DNA of 41,152 nt from Pseudomonas sp. GM50 (GCF_000282375.1 NZ_AKJK01000141.1:1-41152), one strand, 5' to 3'; shown: positions 15,199-23,263, counted from the stretch's first letter. The notes: generated from the sequence alone by a model not told the origin. Made by a program: numbers and translations.

Positions 15199-16393
15199 TT
15201 TCTGGCTCACTGCAGGCCTGCTGCTCCTGGTTGCCCTGAGTTTTCTGCTGATCCCCGTTCTGCGTGGTCGTCGCGCCCAGCTTGAAGAGGACCGCACGGC
15301 ACTGAACGTCGCGCTTTATCAGGAGCGCGTGGCTGAGTTGCAGGCTCAGCAGGAAGAGGGCGTGCTCAACGCCGAACAAATGGACACCGGCCGCGCCGAA
15401 GCCGCCCGTGAACTGCTCGCCGACACCGAAGGCGTCGAGGCGCCGCGCGTGTCGCGTCTGGGCAAACCGTTGCCATTGCTGGCGGCAATCCTGGTGCCGG
15501 TGCTGGGCCTTGGGCTGTACCTGCATTTCGGCGCCAGCGACAAAGTCGAGCTGACCCGCGAGTTCGCCCAGGCGCCGCAGTCGATGGAAGAGATGACCCG
15601 GCGCCTGGAGCGTGCGGTCGCGGCCCAACCGGATTCGGCCGAAGGCCTGTACTTCCTCGGCCGCACCTACATGGCTCAGGACCGTCCGGGCGATGCGGCG
15701 AAGATCTTCGAACGCACCGTGAACCTGGCTGGTCGTCAGCCAGAACTGCTCGGGCAGTGGGCCCAGGCGCAATACTTCGCCGACGGCAAGAAGTGGTCGG
15801 ACAAGGTCCAGGCCCTGACCGACGAAGCGCTGAAAGCTGATCCGAAAGAAGTCACCAGCCTCGGTCTGCTGGGCATCGCGGCCTTTGAAAGTGAGCGTTA
15901 CCAGGACGCCATCGACTACTGGAATCGCCTGCTGGCGCAACTGCCGCCGGATGATAAATCCCGCGTCGCGCTGCAAGGCGGCATTACTCGGGCTGCCGAG
16001 AAGCTTGAAGCCAGCGGTGGCAAGGTTGCCCAAGCGCCTGCAGCTAAAGCTGCAGCACTGCTCAAAGTGCAAGTCGAACTTTCGCCAGAGCTGAAAGCCA
16101 AGGTCCTGCCGGGTGACAGCGTGTTCATCTTCGCCCGCGCCATCTCCGGCCCGCCCGCGCCGCTGGCCGCCAAGCGTCTGACTGTCGCCGACTTGCCGGC
16201 AACCGTCGAACTGGGCGATGCCGACGCCATGATGCCGCAGTTGAAACTGTCGAACTTCCCTGAAGTCCAACTGGTTGCGCGCATCTCCCGCGCCGGCCAA
16301 CCGACTGCCGGCGAATGGATCGGTCGCAGCCAACCCTTGGCCACCAGCACCACCGCGCAACAAAAACTGATCATCGACAGCCCGGATAAATAA
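15191..16393 (+). CDS. ccmI: Apocytochrome c chaperone CcmI (TPR protein)
   Basis: CcmI holds the C-terminus of apocytochrome c for the heme lyase. The 400-aa protein has two N-terminal membrane helices (about 3-22 and 93-115) linked by a cytoplasmic leucine-zipper-like loop, then periplasmic TPR repeats (about 135-260; AEGLYFLGRTYMAQDRPGDA) and a C-terminal beta-rich domain (about 285-395). It is the last ccm gene, 14 bp before a lipoprotein gene that may be co-transcribed. Confidence 0.93.
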   Translation: MIDFWLTAGLLLLVALSFLLIPVLRGRRAQLEEDRTALNVALYQERVAELQAQQEEGVLNAEQMDTGRAEAARELLADTEGVEAPRVSRLGKPLPLLAAILVPVLGLGLYLHFGASDKVELTREFAQAPQSMEEMTRRLERAVAAQPDSAEGLYFLGRTYMAQDRPGDAAKIFERTVNLAGRQPELLGQWAQAQYFADGKKWSDKVQALTDEALKADPKEVTSLGLLGIAAFESERYQDAIDYWNRLLAQLPPDDKSRVALQGGITRAAEKLEASGGKVAQAPAAKAAALLKVQVELSPELKAKVLPGDSVFIFARAISGPPAPLAAKRLTVADLPATVELGDADAMMPQLKLSNFPEVQLVARISRAGQPTAGEWIGRSQPLATSTTAQQKLIIDSPDK

Positions 16394-16407
16394 CAGGAAG
16401 CGCCACC

Positions 16408-16809
16408 ATGACCGCCATCGCTCGTATCACTCTCCTCAGTATGGTTTTGGGGTTAAGCGCCTGTGCGGTCCAGCAGCCCGAGCCCACACGGCTGCCGTCA
16501 ATCCCGCCTTCGCAGCCGAGCACCAAACCGGCTCCAACGACACCGAGCAAACCGAGTACCCCGGTCAAACCGTCCAAGCCGATTCCACGCACCTCCGCCA
16601 GCTTCGCCCCGCCACCGGGGGGCAATAACCATTGGGACGCGAAACTCGGCGTTTACGTTCTCGATGATCAGACCAACACCTTCTACCGCCAGCGCACCTA
16701 CTACCGCTGGAACAACGGCTGGAGTCGCTCGATCAGCCCGAACGGGCCATGGGAAGAGACAGACATCCATGGCGTGCCGGGTGGGTTGGGCAGGCAATTC
16801 GGGCAGTGA
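16408..16809 (+). CDS. Small proline-rich outer-membrane/periplasmic lipoprotein
   Basis: This unrecognised protein of 133 aa has a lipoprotein signal with lipobox LSAC and acylation site Cys19. Residues 20-60 are a Pro/Ser/Thr/Lys-rich linker (PSTKPAPTTPSKPSTPVKPS), expected to be unstructured. The C-terminal domain (65-133) is Tyr/Trp/Asn-rich (NNHWDAKLGVYVLDDQTNTF, YYRWNNGWSRS). It follows ccmI by 14 bp, has an AGGAAG ribosome site, and ends just before a strong terminator, so it is probably the final gene of the ccm transcript. No link to cytochrome assembly is shown. Confidence 0.85.
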   Translation: MTAIARITLLSMVLGLSACAVQQPEPTRLPSIPPSQPSTKPAPTTPSKPSTPVKPSKPIPRTSASFAPPPGGNNHWDAKLGVYVLDDQTNTFYRQRTYYRWNNGWSRSISPNGPWEETDIHGVPGGLGRQFGQ

Positions 16810-16814
16810 ATGGA

Positions 16815-16847
16815 AACGGCGATCTGAGGATCGCCGTTTTGCTTTTT
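16815..16847 (+). terminator. Rho-independent terminator of the ccm/lipoprotein transcript
   Basis: The perfect 10-bp stem AACGGCGATC / GATCGCCGTT with loop TGAG is followed by TTTGCTTTTT. It lies 6 bp after the lipoprotein stop. Confidence 0.9.
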
Positions 16848-16856
16848 GGGGGCTGA

Positions 16857-16943
16857 AAAGATCGCAGGCTTCGTCAGCTCCTACAGGATCGCGTACGACG
16901 ATGAATGGCGTGTGTACGCAAAGGTAGGAGCTGGCGATCTTCG
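16857..16943. repeat. Degenerate REPIN, class IV
   Basis: Inverted AGATCGCAGGCTTCGTCAGC and a shortened complement (GTAGGAGCTGGCGATCTTCG) flank a spacer that contains CGTACGACG. The two arms no longer match fully, compared with the intact class IV unit at 19971-20050. It is a decaying copy. Confidence 0.7.
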
Positions 16944-16945
16944 AA

Positions 16946-17155
16946 TCAAACGAAAATCGCAATAAACGAAACCAGGGCTTGTTTAAGGTTCTTTGCCAGC
17001 AAGGTCTGGACGTAATCGACAAACGTCCGAGCCTTCGCACTGGCCAGCTCCGGTCCGATCAAATCAACACCCTGTAAAACAACCGAGCGTCGTGATCCGG
17101 ATTTTTGTGCTTGAGTAAAAGTAACCCTAGGGTTATTTTTGTCGGGCCGGAGCAA
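16946..17155 (-). pseudogene. Possible remnant of a LysR-type regulator C-terminus
   Basis: The minus-strand frame ends with a stop at 16946-16948 and reads ELASAKARTFVDYVQTLLAK near its end, which resembles the closing helix of LysR-family regulators (usually K/R-x-RAFVDFL). No helix-turn-helix domain or credible start exists, and the frame runs into the hicAB promoter. The 3' tail beyond the helix looks random. I see this as a decayed fragment at best; the similarity is short and may be chance. Confidence 0.25.
17111..17140 (+). promoter_or_regulatory. hicAB promoter with palindromic operator
   Basis: TAACCCTAGGGTTA at 17122-17135 is a perfect 14-bp palindrome, extended by AAAA on the left and TTTT on the right after one mismatch. 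A candidate promoter overlaps it: TTGAGT (17111-17116), 17 bp, then TATTTT (17134-17139). A repressor on the palindrome would cover the space between -35 and -10. HicB antitoxins of this ribbon-helix-helix type repress their own promoters, so HicB is the likely ligand (inference). Confidence 0.55.
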
Positions 17156-17166
17156 GGAGGCTGGTG

Positions 17167-17379
17167 GTGCAGAGCAGGTTATTGATCAAGGAACTGATAG
17201 AGGCGGGCTGGACACTGGACCGGGTCACCGGCAGTCATCACATCTTCACTCACCGTTACAACCCTTACACGATACCCGTCCCTCATCCGAAGAAGGATTT
17301 GCCGATCGGGACGGTCAAAAGCATCAGGAGGCGAGCCGGGCTTTATTGCCCGGGAGCCAGTTTGGCAGGAGATCCATAA
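17167..17379 (+). CDS. hicA: HicA-family mRNA interferase toxin
   Basis: HicA toxins are small double-stranded-RNA-binding-fold ribonucleases that cleave mRNA and block translation. The 70-aa protein carries the family core: LIKELIEAGWTLDRVTGSHH (His24 is the catalytic position in GSHH) and the VPHPKKDLPIGTVKSIRRRAGL block. The GTG at 17167 is preferred because AAGGAGG (17154-17160) is 6 bp upstream; a GTG at 17164 is too close. The C-terminal CPGASLAGDP extends slightly past the usual end. The stop TAA overlaps the hicB ATG by one base (TAATG), the standard toxin-first order. Confidence 0.93.
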   Translation: MQSRLLIKELIEAGWTLDRVTGSHHIFTHRYNPYTIPVPHPKKDLPIGTVKSIRRRAGLYCPGASLAGDP

Positions 17380-17783
17380 TGCAATACCCAATCTGTATCG
17401 AGTGGGGCGACGAGAACACCGCCATCGGTATTCAGATCCCCGATATTCCTGGTGCCGTTACGGCCGGGGATACGTTTGAAGATGCTTACAACGCGGCGGT
17501 CGAAATTGCCCACATCATGCTGCAGGAGATCATGGCAGACGGGGAGTCAATTCCGATGCCGACCTCAGCGGCTGCGCACCGCGAGAATCCGGAATTTGCC
17601 GACATGGGTTGGGGAATGCTGGAACTCGACATCTCGCCGTATCTGGGCAAGACCGAGAAGGTCAACGTGACGCTGCCTGGCTACGTGATCCAGCGTATTG
17701 ACCGCTATGTACGAGAGCACAATGTCAAAAGCCGCTCCTCCTTTCTCGCGGATGCGGCGATGGAGAAGCTGGTTCGGCATTGA
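17379..17783 (+). CDS. hicB: HicB-family antitoxin
   Basis: HicB neutralises HicA by direct binding and represses the operon. The 134-aa product has the degenerate RNase H-like N-terminal domain (MQYPICIEWGDENTAIGIQI, PDIPGAVTAGDTFEDAYNAA) and a C-terminal ribbon-helix-helix DNA-binding segment (about 93-132; KVNVTLPGYVIQRIDRYV, REHNVKSRSSFLADAAMEKL). The ATG at 17379 overlaps the hicA stop; AGGAGA at 17367-17372 is the ribosome site. The RHH domain predicts a short palindromic operator, which is present upstream of hicA. Confidence 0.93.
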   Translation: MQYPICIEWGDENTAIGIQIPDIPGAVTAGDTFEDAYNAAVEIAHIMLQEIMADGESIPMPTSAAAHRENPEFADMGWGMLELDISPYLGKTEKVNVTLPGYVIQRIDRYVREHNVKSRSSFLADAAMEKLVRH

Positions 17784-17801
17784 GGGGTTTCAGTCGAATC
17801 G

Positions 17802-17870
17802 CCTTCGCGGGCAAGCCTCGCTCCTACAGAAATTACGCTACCCCTGTAGGAGCGAGGCTCGCCCGCGAAG
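17802..17870. repeat. REPIN, class I, between hicB and the MFS gene
   Basis: The inverted copies CTTCGCGGGCAAGCCTCGCT and GCGAGGCTCGCCCGCGAAG are separated by a short spacer of about 14 bp. One base differs from the class I core in the right arm. It sits between convergent gene ends. Confidence 0.9.
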
Positions 17871-17881
17871 CTTTTAGCGTC

Positions 17882-19087
17882 CTAAGCCGTCGCCAGTGCA
17901 GGTCTCCGCGAAACACTTAAAAACCGCAACAACGCCAACAGCGGAAACGCACTACCCACAATCACGATCCACAACCAGCCGCCATGCTCATACACCGCGC
18001 TGGCCACCGAAGAACCAAACGCGCCGCCGATGAAGATGCTGGTCATGTACAGCGCATTCAGACGGCCGCGGCTTTTAGCGTCGAGGGTGTAGACCGCGCG
18101 CTGGCCGAGGACCATGTTCATTTGCACGCAGAAATCCAGCAGCACCCCCGTCACCGCCAGGCCGATAACGCTGTAGGCCGGGTGGATGAAGGCGGGCAGG
18201 AAGCTCAAGCTGGCGAATAGCAGGGCCAGCAGCGAGGCGATGCGTGTATGGCCGGCATCGGCCAATCGACCGGCGATGGGGGCGGCAATAGCGCCGATGG
18301 CGCCGACCAGGGCGAAGATCGCGATCTGGGTTTGCGACAAGCCATGATTGCGCGACAGCTCCAGCGGTACTGCAGTCCAGAACAGGCTGAATGTGGCGAA
18401 CATGCAGGCTTGGTAAAACGCGCGCTGACGCAATACTGGCTGCCGACGCAACAGCGTCCAGAGCGAACCCAACAACTGGCCATAAGAAGCGCTGTGATCA
18501 GGCTGGCGCTTGGGGATGGTCAGGGCCAGCACAATGCTGATTGCTGCCATCAACACCGCTGCGATGATGAACATCGCACGCCAGCCGAAGTGGTCGGCTA
18601 CTACGCTGGACACTGGTCGAGCCAGCAGAATCCCCAGCAGCAAACCACCCATGATGCCGCCGACCACGCGGCCACGTGATTCTTCCGGCGCCAGGTGGGC
18701 GGCCAGTGGAATCAGGATTTGCACCGACACCGAGCTGAACCCCACCAGCAACGAGATCAGCAGAAACACGTTCGGCTGATCGGTGAACGCCGCGCCCAGC
18801 AGACTGGCAATCGCCACCACGGTGGTGATGATCATCAAGCGGCGGTTTTCCAGCAGATCTCCCAACGGCACCAGGAAGAACAGACCCAGCGCATAACCAA
18901 TCTGCGTCAGCGAAACGATCAGGCTGGCCATGGTGTCGGTCAGGCCGATGTCCGGCGCGATCAGGCCGATGATCGGCTGGGCGTAGTAAATGTTGGCTAC
19001 GATGGCGCCGCAGCAGAAGGCGAAGAGCAGCACCATGCCTCGGGTCATTGTGGCGGCACCGTGGGGTACCTGAGTCGCTGGGTTCAT
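17882..19087 (-). CDS. MFS transporter
   Basis: This 401-aa major facilitator protein has 12 predicted membrane helices. The early AFCCGAIVANIYYAQPIIG and the PLGDLLENRRLM loop (motif A-like, G-D-x-x-x-R-R) between helices 2 and 3 are typical of the drug/sugar-efflux-like MFS group (YnfM/AraJ type). The second half begins near QPVLRQRAFYQACMF. The substrate cannot be read from the sequence. Translation probably starts at ATG 19087; no strong ribosome site is visible, and an ATG 14 codons later is an alternative. It is transcribed alone, divergent from the exported DUF5666-like gene. Confidence 0.85.
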   Translation of the reverse strand: MNPATQVPHGAATMTRGMVLLFAFCCGAIVANIYYAQPIIGLIAPDIGLTDTMASLIVSLTQIGYALGLFFLVPLGDLLENRRLMIITTVVAIASLLGAAFTDQPNVFLLISLLVGFSSVSVQILIPLAAHLAPEESRGRVVGGIMGGLLLGILLARPVSSVVADHFGWRAMFIIAAVLMAAISIVLALTIPKRQPDHSASYGQLLGSLWTLLRRQPVLRQRAFYQACMFATFSLFWTAVPLELSRNHGLSQTQIAIFALVGAIGAIAAPIAGRLADAGHTRIASLLALLFASLSFLPAFIHPAYSVIGLAVTGVLLDFCVQMNMVLGQRAVYTLDAKSRGRLNALYMTSIFIGGAFGSSVASAVYEHGGWLWIVIVGSAFPLLALLRFLSVSRRPALATA

Positions 19088-19310
19088 AACGGGGCTCGTT
19101 GAACAAGGAGGAATGCGGGGAGGCTAATCGGCTGGCTAGAGCGGCGGAAGAGGGAATAGGGTGATAGTAATCATGCCTCTGAAGAATGATTGAGAGAGGC
19201 CGTTCATTTGCACCTTTGAATCGTCGCGTCCGATGATACATTCACTAACATCTTCTTCGATAGCGTGCTTATGTTCTCTCTTAACGCTTCATAAAACGGA
19301 AGGCACTTCC

Positions 19311-19940
19311 ATGAATGCGATGTTCCGTCACCTGATCCGCGGCGCTTCAGCAGTCACCTTGATCACTGTGTTCACGATAACTTTTGCTCAGGCCCAGGAC
19401 GCGCCGGGTATGCGTATCGGTGTACGCGGCGAGATTACCGGTATCAGCGCCGACATCATGAAAGTTCACGTCAACAGCGGCGAAAACGTGGTGATCAACC
19501 TGACCAAGGACACCAAAGTCCGCGCCGTCACCGTGGCCAATATCGAAGACATCAAACCCGGCAGCTACATCGGCTCGGCTGCCGTGCCCCAGGAAGATGG
19601 CACTCTCAAGGCCCTGGAAGTCCACGTGTTCCCACCGGAACTGGCCGGCAGCGGCGACGGCCATCGGCCTTTTGATTTGGTCAAGGGCAGCAGCATGACC
19701 AACGGCAGCGTGGGCGATCTGGTGGTCAGCAACGGTCGGGTGCTGAGCGTCAACTACAAGGGTGGCCAGCAGAAGATTCTGGTGCCGGAGGATGTGCCGA
19801 TTGTGAATCTGGTGCCGGGGGATCGGAGCTTGTTGAAGGTGGGCGTGAAGATCGTGACGTTCGTCACCCAAAGCGCCGACGGGACCCTGACCGCTCAATC
19901 CATCGCGGCCGGCAAGGACGGTATAACCCCGCCGATGTAG
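19311..19940 (+). CDS. Exported protein with DUF5666-like beta domain
   Basis: The 209-aa protein begins with a Sec signal peptide (hydrophobic AVTLITVFTITFAQAQ, cleavage near AQAQ-DAPG). The next segment, RIGVRGEITGISADIMKVHV then TKDTKVRAVTVANIEDIKPG, has the beta-barrel rhythm of DUF5666 domains, and a second similar segment follows near 145-205 (VGDLVVSNGRVLSVNYKGG). No catalytic motif is visible. ATG 19311 has GGAAGG 8 bp upstream; an in-frame start at 19233 would place the signal peptide internally. It is expected in the periplasm. The function is unknown. Confidence 0.8.
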   Translation: MNAMFRHLIRGASAVTLITVFTITFAQAQDAPGMRIGVRGEITGISADIMKVHVNSGENVVINLTKDTKVRAVTVANIEDIKPGSYIGSAAVPQEDGTLKALEVHVFPPELAGSGDGHRPFDLVKGSSMTNGSVGDLVVSNGRVLSVNYKGGQQKILVPEDVPIVNLVPGDRSLLKVGVKIVTFVTQSADGTLTAQSIAAGKDGITPPM

Positions 19941-19970
19941 CGGCATGACGCAAACCTTGAAAAAAAAAAT

Positions 19971-20050
19971 CAAAAGATCGCAGCCTTCGGCAGCTCCTAC
20001 AAAGGGTTTTTCATACACCCGTAGGAGCTGCCGAAGGCTGCGATCCTTTG
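19971..20050. repeat. REPIN, class IV, intact
   Basis: The inverted 30-bp arms begin CAAAAGATCGCAGCCTTCGG and end with its near-perfect complement, around a 20-bp spacer. It is located after the exported protein gene and before the sbp terminator, at a convergent junction. Confidence 0.92.
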
Positions 20051-20068
20051 ATCTTCAAGCTCCCACAA

Positions 20069-20096
20069 AAAAGGCGACCTTCATAGGTCGCCTTTT
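20069..20096. terminator. Bidirectional terminator between the DUF5666-like gene and sbp
   Basis: The 12-bp stem AAAAGGCGACCT / AGGTCGCCTTTT with loop TCAT has an A-run on one side and a T-run on the other, so it can stop transcription from both directions. It lies 15 bp past the sbp stop. Confidence 0.88.
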
Positions 20097-20111
20097 CATG
20101 GGCGTCAGGAA

Positions 20112-21110
20112 TTACTGACCGCTGTAAATCTGATCGAAAACCCCACCATCATTGAAGTGGGTCTTCTGCACAGTGCGCCAGTCACCAAAGGTCTTCTCTA
20201 CCGACAGGAAATCAACCTTCGGGAAGCGATCGGTGTACTTGGCCAATACCGCCGGATCCCGCGGACGCAGGTAGTTTGCCGCAGCAATTTCCTGACCTTC
20301 CGGCGACCACAGGTACTTCAAATATTCCTCAGCAGCGGCGCGGGTGCCTTTCTTCTCGACGACTTTATCAACCACCGATACCGGCGGCTCTGCCTCAGCA
20401 GAAACACTTGGGTAGATCACTTCGAACTGGTCGCGGCCAAACTCACGCGCAATCATTTCCGCTTCGTTTTCGAAGGTCACCAGCACGTCGCCGATCTGGT
20501 TGGTCATGAAGGTAGTCGTGGCCGCACGGCCGCCGGTATCCAGCACCGGTGCCTGTTTGAACAGCTTGCCAACGAAGTCCTTTGCCTTGCCCTCATCACC
20601 GCCGTTTTTCAGTACATAACCCCAGGCCGAAAGGTAGGTGTAGCGGCCGTTGCCCGAGGTTTTCGGGTTGGGGACGATCACTTGCACGCCGTCCTTGAGC
20701 AGGTCCGGCCAGTCTTTCAGGGCTTTCGGGTTGCCTTTGCGCACGATAAACACCGTGGCCGACGTGAACGGCGCGCTGTTGTTCGGCAGGCGCGTAACCC
20801 AGTTGTCCGGGACCAGCTTGCTGTTGTCCGCCAGGGCGTTGATGTCGGTGGCCATGTTCATGGTGATGACGTCTGCCGGCAGGCCATCGATTACCGAGCG
20901 CGCCTGTTTGCTGGAACCGCCGAAGGACATCTGCAGCGTGATGTTTTCATTGTGTTCGGCTTGCCAGTGTTTCTGGAAGGCAGCGTTGTAGTCCTTGTAG
21001 AAATCTCGCATCACATCGTAGGAAACGTTAAGCAGGGTCGGTGCAGCCTGAGCCACGCTGCCCAAGGCCAGGCCAGCGGCCAGAAGTGAGGCGCCAAAGA
21101 GTTTTTTCAC
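20112..21110 (-). CDS. sbp: Sulfate ABC transporter periplasmic binding protein
   Basis: This protein captures sulfate (or thiosulfate) for the CysTWA-type ABC importer. The 332-aa sequence has a signal peptide (MKKLFGASLLAAGLALGSVA, cleavage after AQA), the prokaryotic sulfate-binding signatures NPKTSGNGRYTYLSAWGYV and FGGSSKQARSV, and the ligand-contact region DTGGRAATTTF. Translation starts with GTG at 21110, with AAGGAA 7 bp upstream. The matching permease genes are not adjacent, so it is an orphan binding protein here; a CysB-type sulfur-limitation response is likely from family knowledge but no site was identified. Confidence 0.93.
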   Translation of the reverse strand: MKKLFGASLLAAGLALGSVAQAAPTLLNVSYDVMRDFYKDYNAAFQKHWQAEHNENITLQMSFGGSSKQARSVIDGLPADVITMNMATDINALADNSKLVPDNWVTRLPNNSAPFTSATVFIVRKGNPKALKDWPDLLKDGVQVIVPNPKTSGNGRYTYLSAWGYVLKNGGDEGKAKDFVGKLFKQAPVLDTGGRAATTTFMTNQIGDVLVTFENEAEMIAREFGRDQFEVIYPSVSAEAEPPVSVVDKVVEKKGTRAAAEEYLKYLWSPEGQEIAAANYLRPRDPAVLAKYTDRFPKVDFLSVEKTFGDWRTVQKTHFNDGGVFDQIYSGQ

Positions 21111-21216
21111 TGCGCATTCCTTGTTTTATCAAATATGTTCTATGGAAAGTGTTGGCAATTTGCCAGCGACTATAGCCGGGCTCCCATAGTCCTTTAAAGA
21201 TTAAAAAGCACTTTAC

Positions 21217-22041
21217 TTATTCCAGTTTCTTGAACAGCGCATTGCCGCAACGGGAGCAGAATGCTGCGCTGTGTTCATGGCTGTTTTTCTTGCAGGTCGG
21301 GCAATCGTGTTGCAGTTGTTCACCGCGCATGGCATTGGCCAGTTCCGCGGTAAAAATCCCGGTCGGTACGGCGATGATCGAGTAACCGGTGATCATCACC
21401 AGCGACGAAATCACCTGACCCAACGGCGTTTTTGGCACGATATCGCCAAAGCCCACGGTAGTCAGCGTGACGATGGCCCAATAGATGCCTTTGGGGATGC
21501 TGGTGAAACCGTGCTCCGGGCCTTCGATCACGTACATCAGAGTGCCGAACACCGTCACCAGGGTACTGACGCTGAGCAGAAACACCACGATCTTCTGTTT
21601 ACTGCCGCGCAACGCCGTCATCAAATAGTTGGCTTGTTTCAGGTACGGGCTGAGTTTGAGCACGCGGAAAATCCGCAGCATCCGAATGATCCGGATGATC
21701 AGCAGGTACTGCGCATCGCTGTAGTACAGCGCGAGGATGCCGGGCACGATCGCCAGCAAATCCACCAGCCCATAGAAGCTGAACGCGTAGCGCAGCGGCT
21801 TGGGCGAGCAGTACAGGCGCAGGCCGTATTCGACGGCGAAAACGATTGTGAAGCCCCATTCGATGTACGCCAGCATGTCGGCGTAGTTCTGATGAACGCT
21901 GTCGATACTGTCCAGAATCACGATCACCAGGCTGGCGAGGATGATCAACAACAGAATGCTGTCGAAGCGCCGACCGGCCGGGGTATCGGATTGGAAAATG
22001 ATGACGTAAAGGTCATCACGCCAGTTTTTATTGCTGTCCAT
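21217..22041 (-). CDS. Voltage-gated potassium channel with C-terminal zinc ribbon
   Basis: This 274-aa inner-membrane channel of the Kv-like six-helix family has an S4 voltage-sensor helix with regularly spaced arginines (LLIIRIIRMLRIFRVLKL, about 120-137), a pore loop with selectivity filter TLTTVGFGDIVP (about 200-211) and an S6 helix. After S6 comes a short tail with two CXXC pairs (CPTCKKN and CSRCG), spaced as in a zinc ribbon, which is unusual for a bacterial Kv channel tail. The urea transporter gene ends 21 bp upstream, so the two are probably one transcript. Confidence 0.9.
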   Translation of the reverse strand: MDSNKNWRDDLYVIIFQSDTPAGRRFDSILLLIILASLVIVILDSIDSVHQNYADMLAYIEWGFTIVFAVEYGLRLYCSPKPLRYAFSFYGLVDLLAIVPGILALYYSDAQYLLIIRIIRMLRIFRVLKLSPYLKQANYLMTALRGSKQKIVVFLLSVSTLVTVFGTLMYVIEGPEHGFTSIPKGIYWAIVTLTTVGFGDIVPKTPLGQVISSLVMITGYSIIAVPTGIFTAELANAMRGEQLQHDCPTCKKNSHEHSAAFCSRCGNALFKKLE

Positions 22042-22062
22042 GGAAAACGCCTGAACCGAGAA

Positions 22063-22977
22063 TCAGCGAAGCCTAGGGTGATTCTCCCCGGTAGCGCAAG
22101 GCGCGCTGTCTATGACGGCCTGGCGCAGCACCCGAATGCCTGCGCGAATCAGCCAGCAGGCGAGGATGAAAGGGGCGGTCAACGTGGCCAGGCCGAGTGC
22201 GGCGAAACCCGGTGCGAGCAACACCGCCAGCAGGATTCCCAACAATGGCAGCCAAGGCTGGCGACGATTTTGGCTGAAGGCGAGGGCGGCGAGCACCGCG
22301 TTGTAACCGCTCAAACCCTGCAGTGCGGCTGATGTTTCGTGATGCAGAAGGGCGAATCCGAGGGCGGCAACGGAGCCGAGCAGAGCCCACAGGAAGGCAC
22401 GACGGTCAGCGATCAGCAAACCGACTGCAATCAGAGCACCGGCCAGTGGATGACCGAGAAACAGCACCTGACCGAGCCCTTTCAATGAGGCGGCGAGCAA
22501 GTTGAGTGTGGTCATTTCGATCAGCGGCGCGGGTTGCTGGGGTGCGGCAAACGACAGTAACAACCAGCTCATCCCGACGAAGGGCGCGGTGTAGACGGGA
22601 AGGCAATGAAGATCGCGCGAATGCTTGAGCCATTGCTGAGTGAGCATCGCGCTCAGGCCCCCAGCGGCAATGATCAGCGGTGGCAACAGCACCGACCATG
22701 GGAAATAAAGGCTCAGCAGCAGGCCGAGCAGAATACCGTTGTAACTGAAAAGCCCGGCCTGACGATCAACCTTGGCATACCCGCGACGTTGCGCGGTGAG
22801 TAACCCGGCGACCCCTCCCAGCAGCGCACCGCCGAGCAGGGCTGGGGCGGTGAGCAGGATGGCTAAAAGGCACAGCAGACCGCACAGCGGATGGCGCTGG
22901 AGGAATACCTGGCTGAAGCCATTGAGCAGGGCAGTGGCCCAGTCGGGGCAGTGGGTGTTGAAGTGGTTGGCAGGCAT
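22063..22977 (-). CDS. Urea transporter (UT family)
   Basis: The 304-aa membrane protein shows the internally duplicated UT-B-like plan: the paired motifs LFSYNGILLGLLLS (first half) and GLSGYNAVLAALAF (second half), and PVYTAPFVGMSWLLL paired with LTAPFILACWL. About ten membrane helices are predicted. It would conduct urea across the inner membrane. I chose the ATG at 22977; an in-frame TTG at 23025 lies inside the neighbouring REP element and would add 16 repeat-encoded residues. The K+ channel gene follows after 21 bp. Position beside glyoxylate genes fits ureide breakdown. Confidence 0.9.
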   Translation of the reverse strand: MPANHFNTHCPDWATALLNGFSQVFLQRHPLCGLLCLLAILLTAPALLGGALLGGVAGLLTAQRRGYAKVDRQAGLFSYNGILLGLLLSLYFPWSVLLPPLIIAAGGLSAMLTQQWLKHSRDLHCLPVYTAPFVGMSWLLLSFAAPQQPAPLIEMTTLNLLAASLKGLGQVLFLGHPLAGALIAVGLLIADRRAFLWALLGSVAALGFALLHHETSAALQGLSGYNAVLAALAFSQNRRQPWLPLLGILLAVLLAPGFAALGLATLTAPFILACWLIRAGIRVLRQAVIDSAPCATGENHPRLR

Positions 22978-23013
22978 GATGGGTCTGTGTGTCAGAGGAA
23001 CCGTGTAATCGTT

Positions 23014-23099
23014 CTTCGCGGGCAAGCCTCGCTCCTACAGATTTTGCATAGGTCGTGAGAACGACACCGGACCTGTAGGAGCGAGGCTTGCCCGCGAAG
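23014..23099. repeat. REPIN, class I, upstream of the urea transporter
   Basis: The inverted copies of CTTCGCGGGCAAGCCTCGCT, with CTACAG/CTGTAG facing inward, flank a 32-bp spacer. The outer flank TAATCGTT is the complement of the ACGATTA following the class I copy at 5271, so the conserved unit extends a few bases past the REP core. Confidence 0.92.
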
Positions 23100-23122
23100 A
23101 GACTGGTACAGGCGCTAAATCA

Positions 23123-23253
23123 TGTGGCGAGGGGGCTTGCCCCCGTTGGGCTGCGGAGCGGACCCAAATCGGCGAATGCGGTTTTCTATCGAAACCGTCA
23201 TACCGAATCTACGACTGCTACGCAGCCGAACGGAGGCAAGCCTCCTCGCCACA
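23123..23253. repeat. REPIN, class V, between pyk and the urea transporter
   Basis: TGTGGCGAGGGGGCTTGCCC at the left end and GAGGCAAGCCTCCTCGCCAC at the right end form inverted arms around a spacer of about 75 bp. The right arm has diverged (GGAGGCAAGCCTCC instead of GGGGGCAAGCCCCC). It follows a class I unit after 23 bp. Confidence 0.88.
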
Positions 23254-23263
23254 AAAGCTGTTT

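Noticed and set aside
22978..23025. A 16-residue extension of the urea transporter from a TTG start
   Set aside because: The added residues are encoded partly by a class I REP and no ribosome site precedes the TTG.
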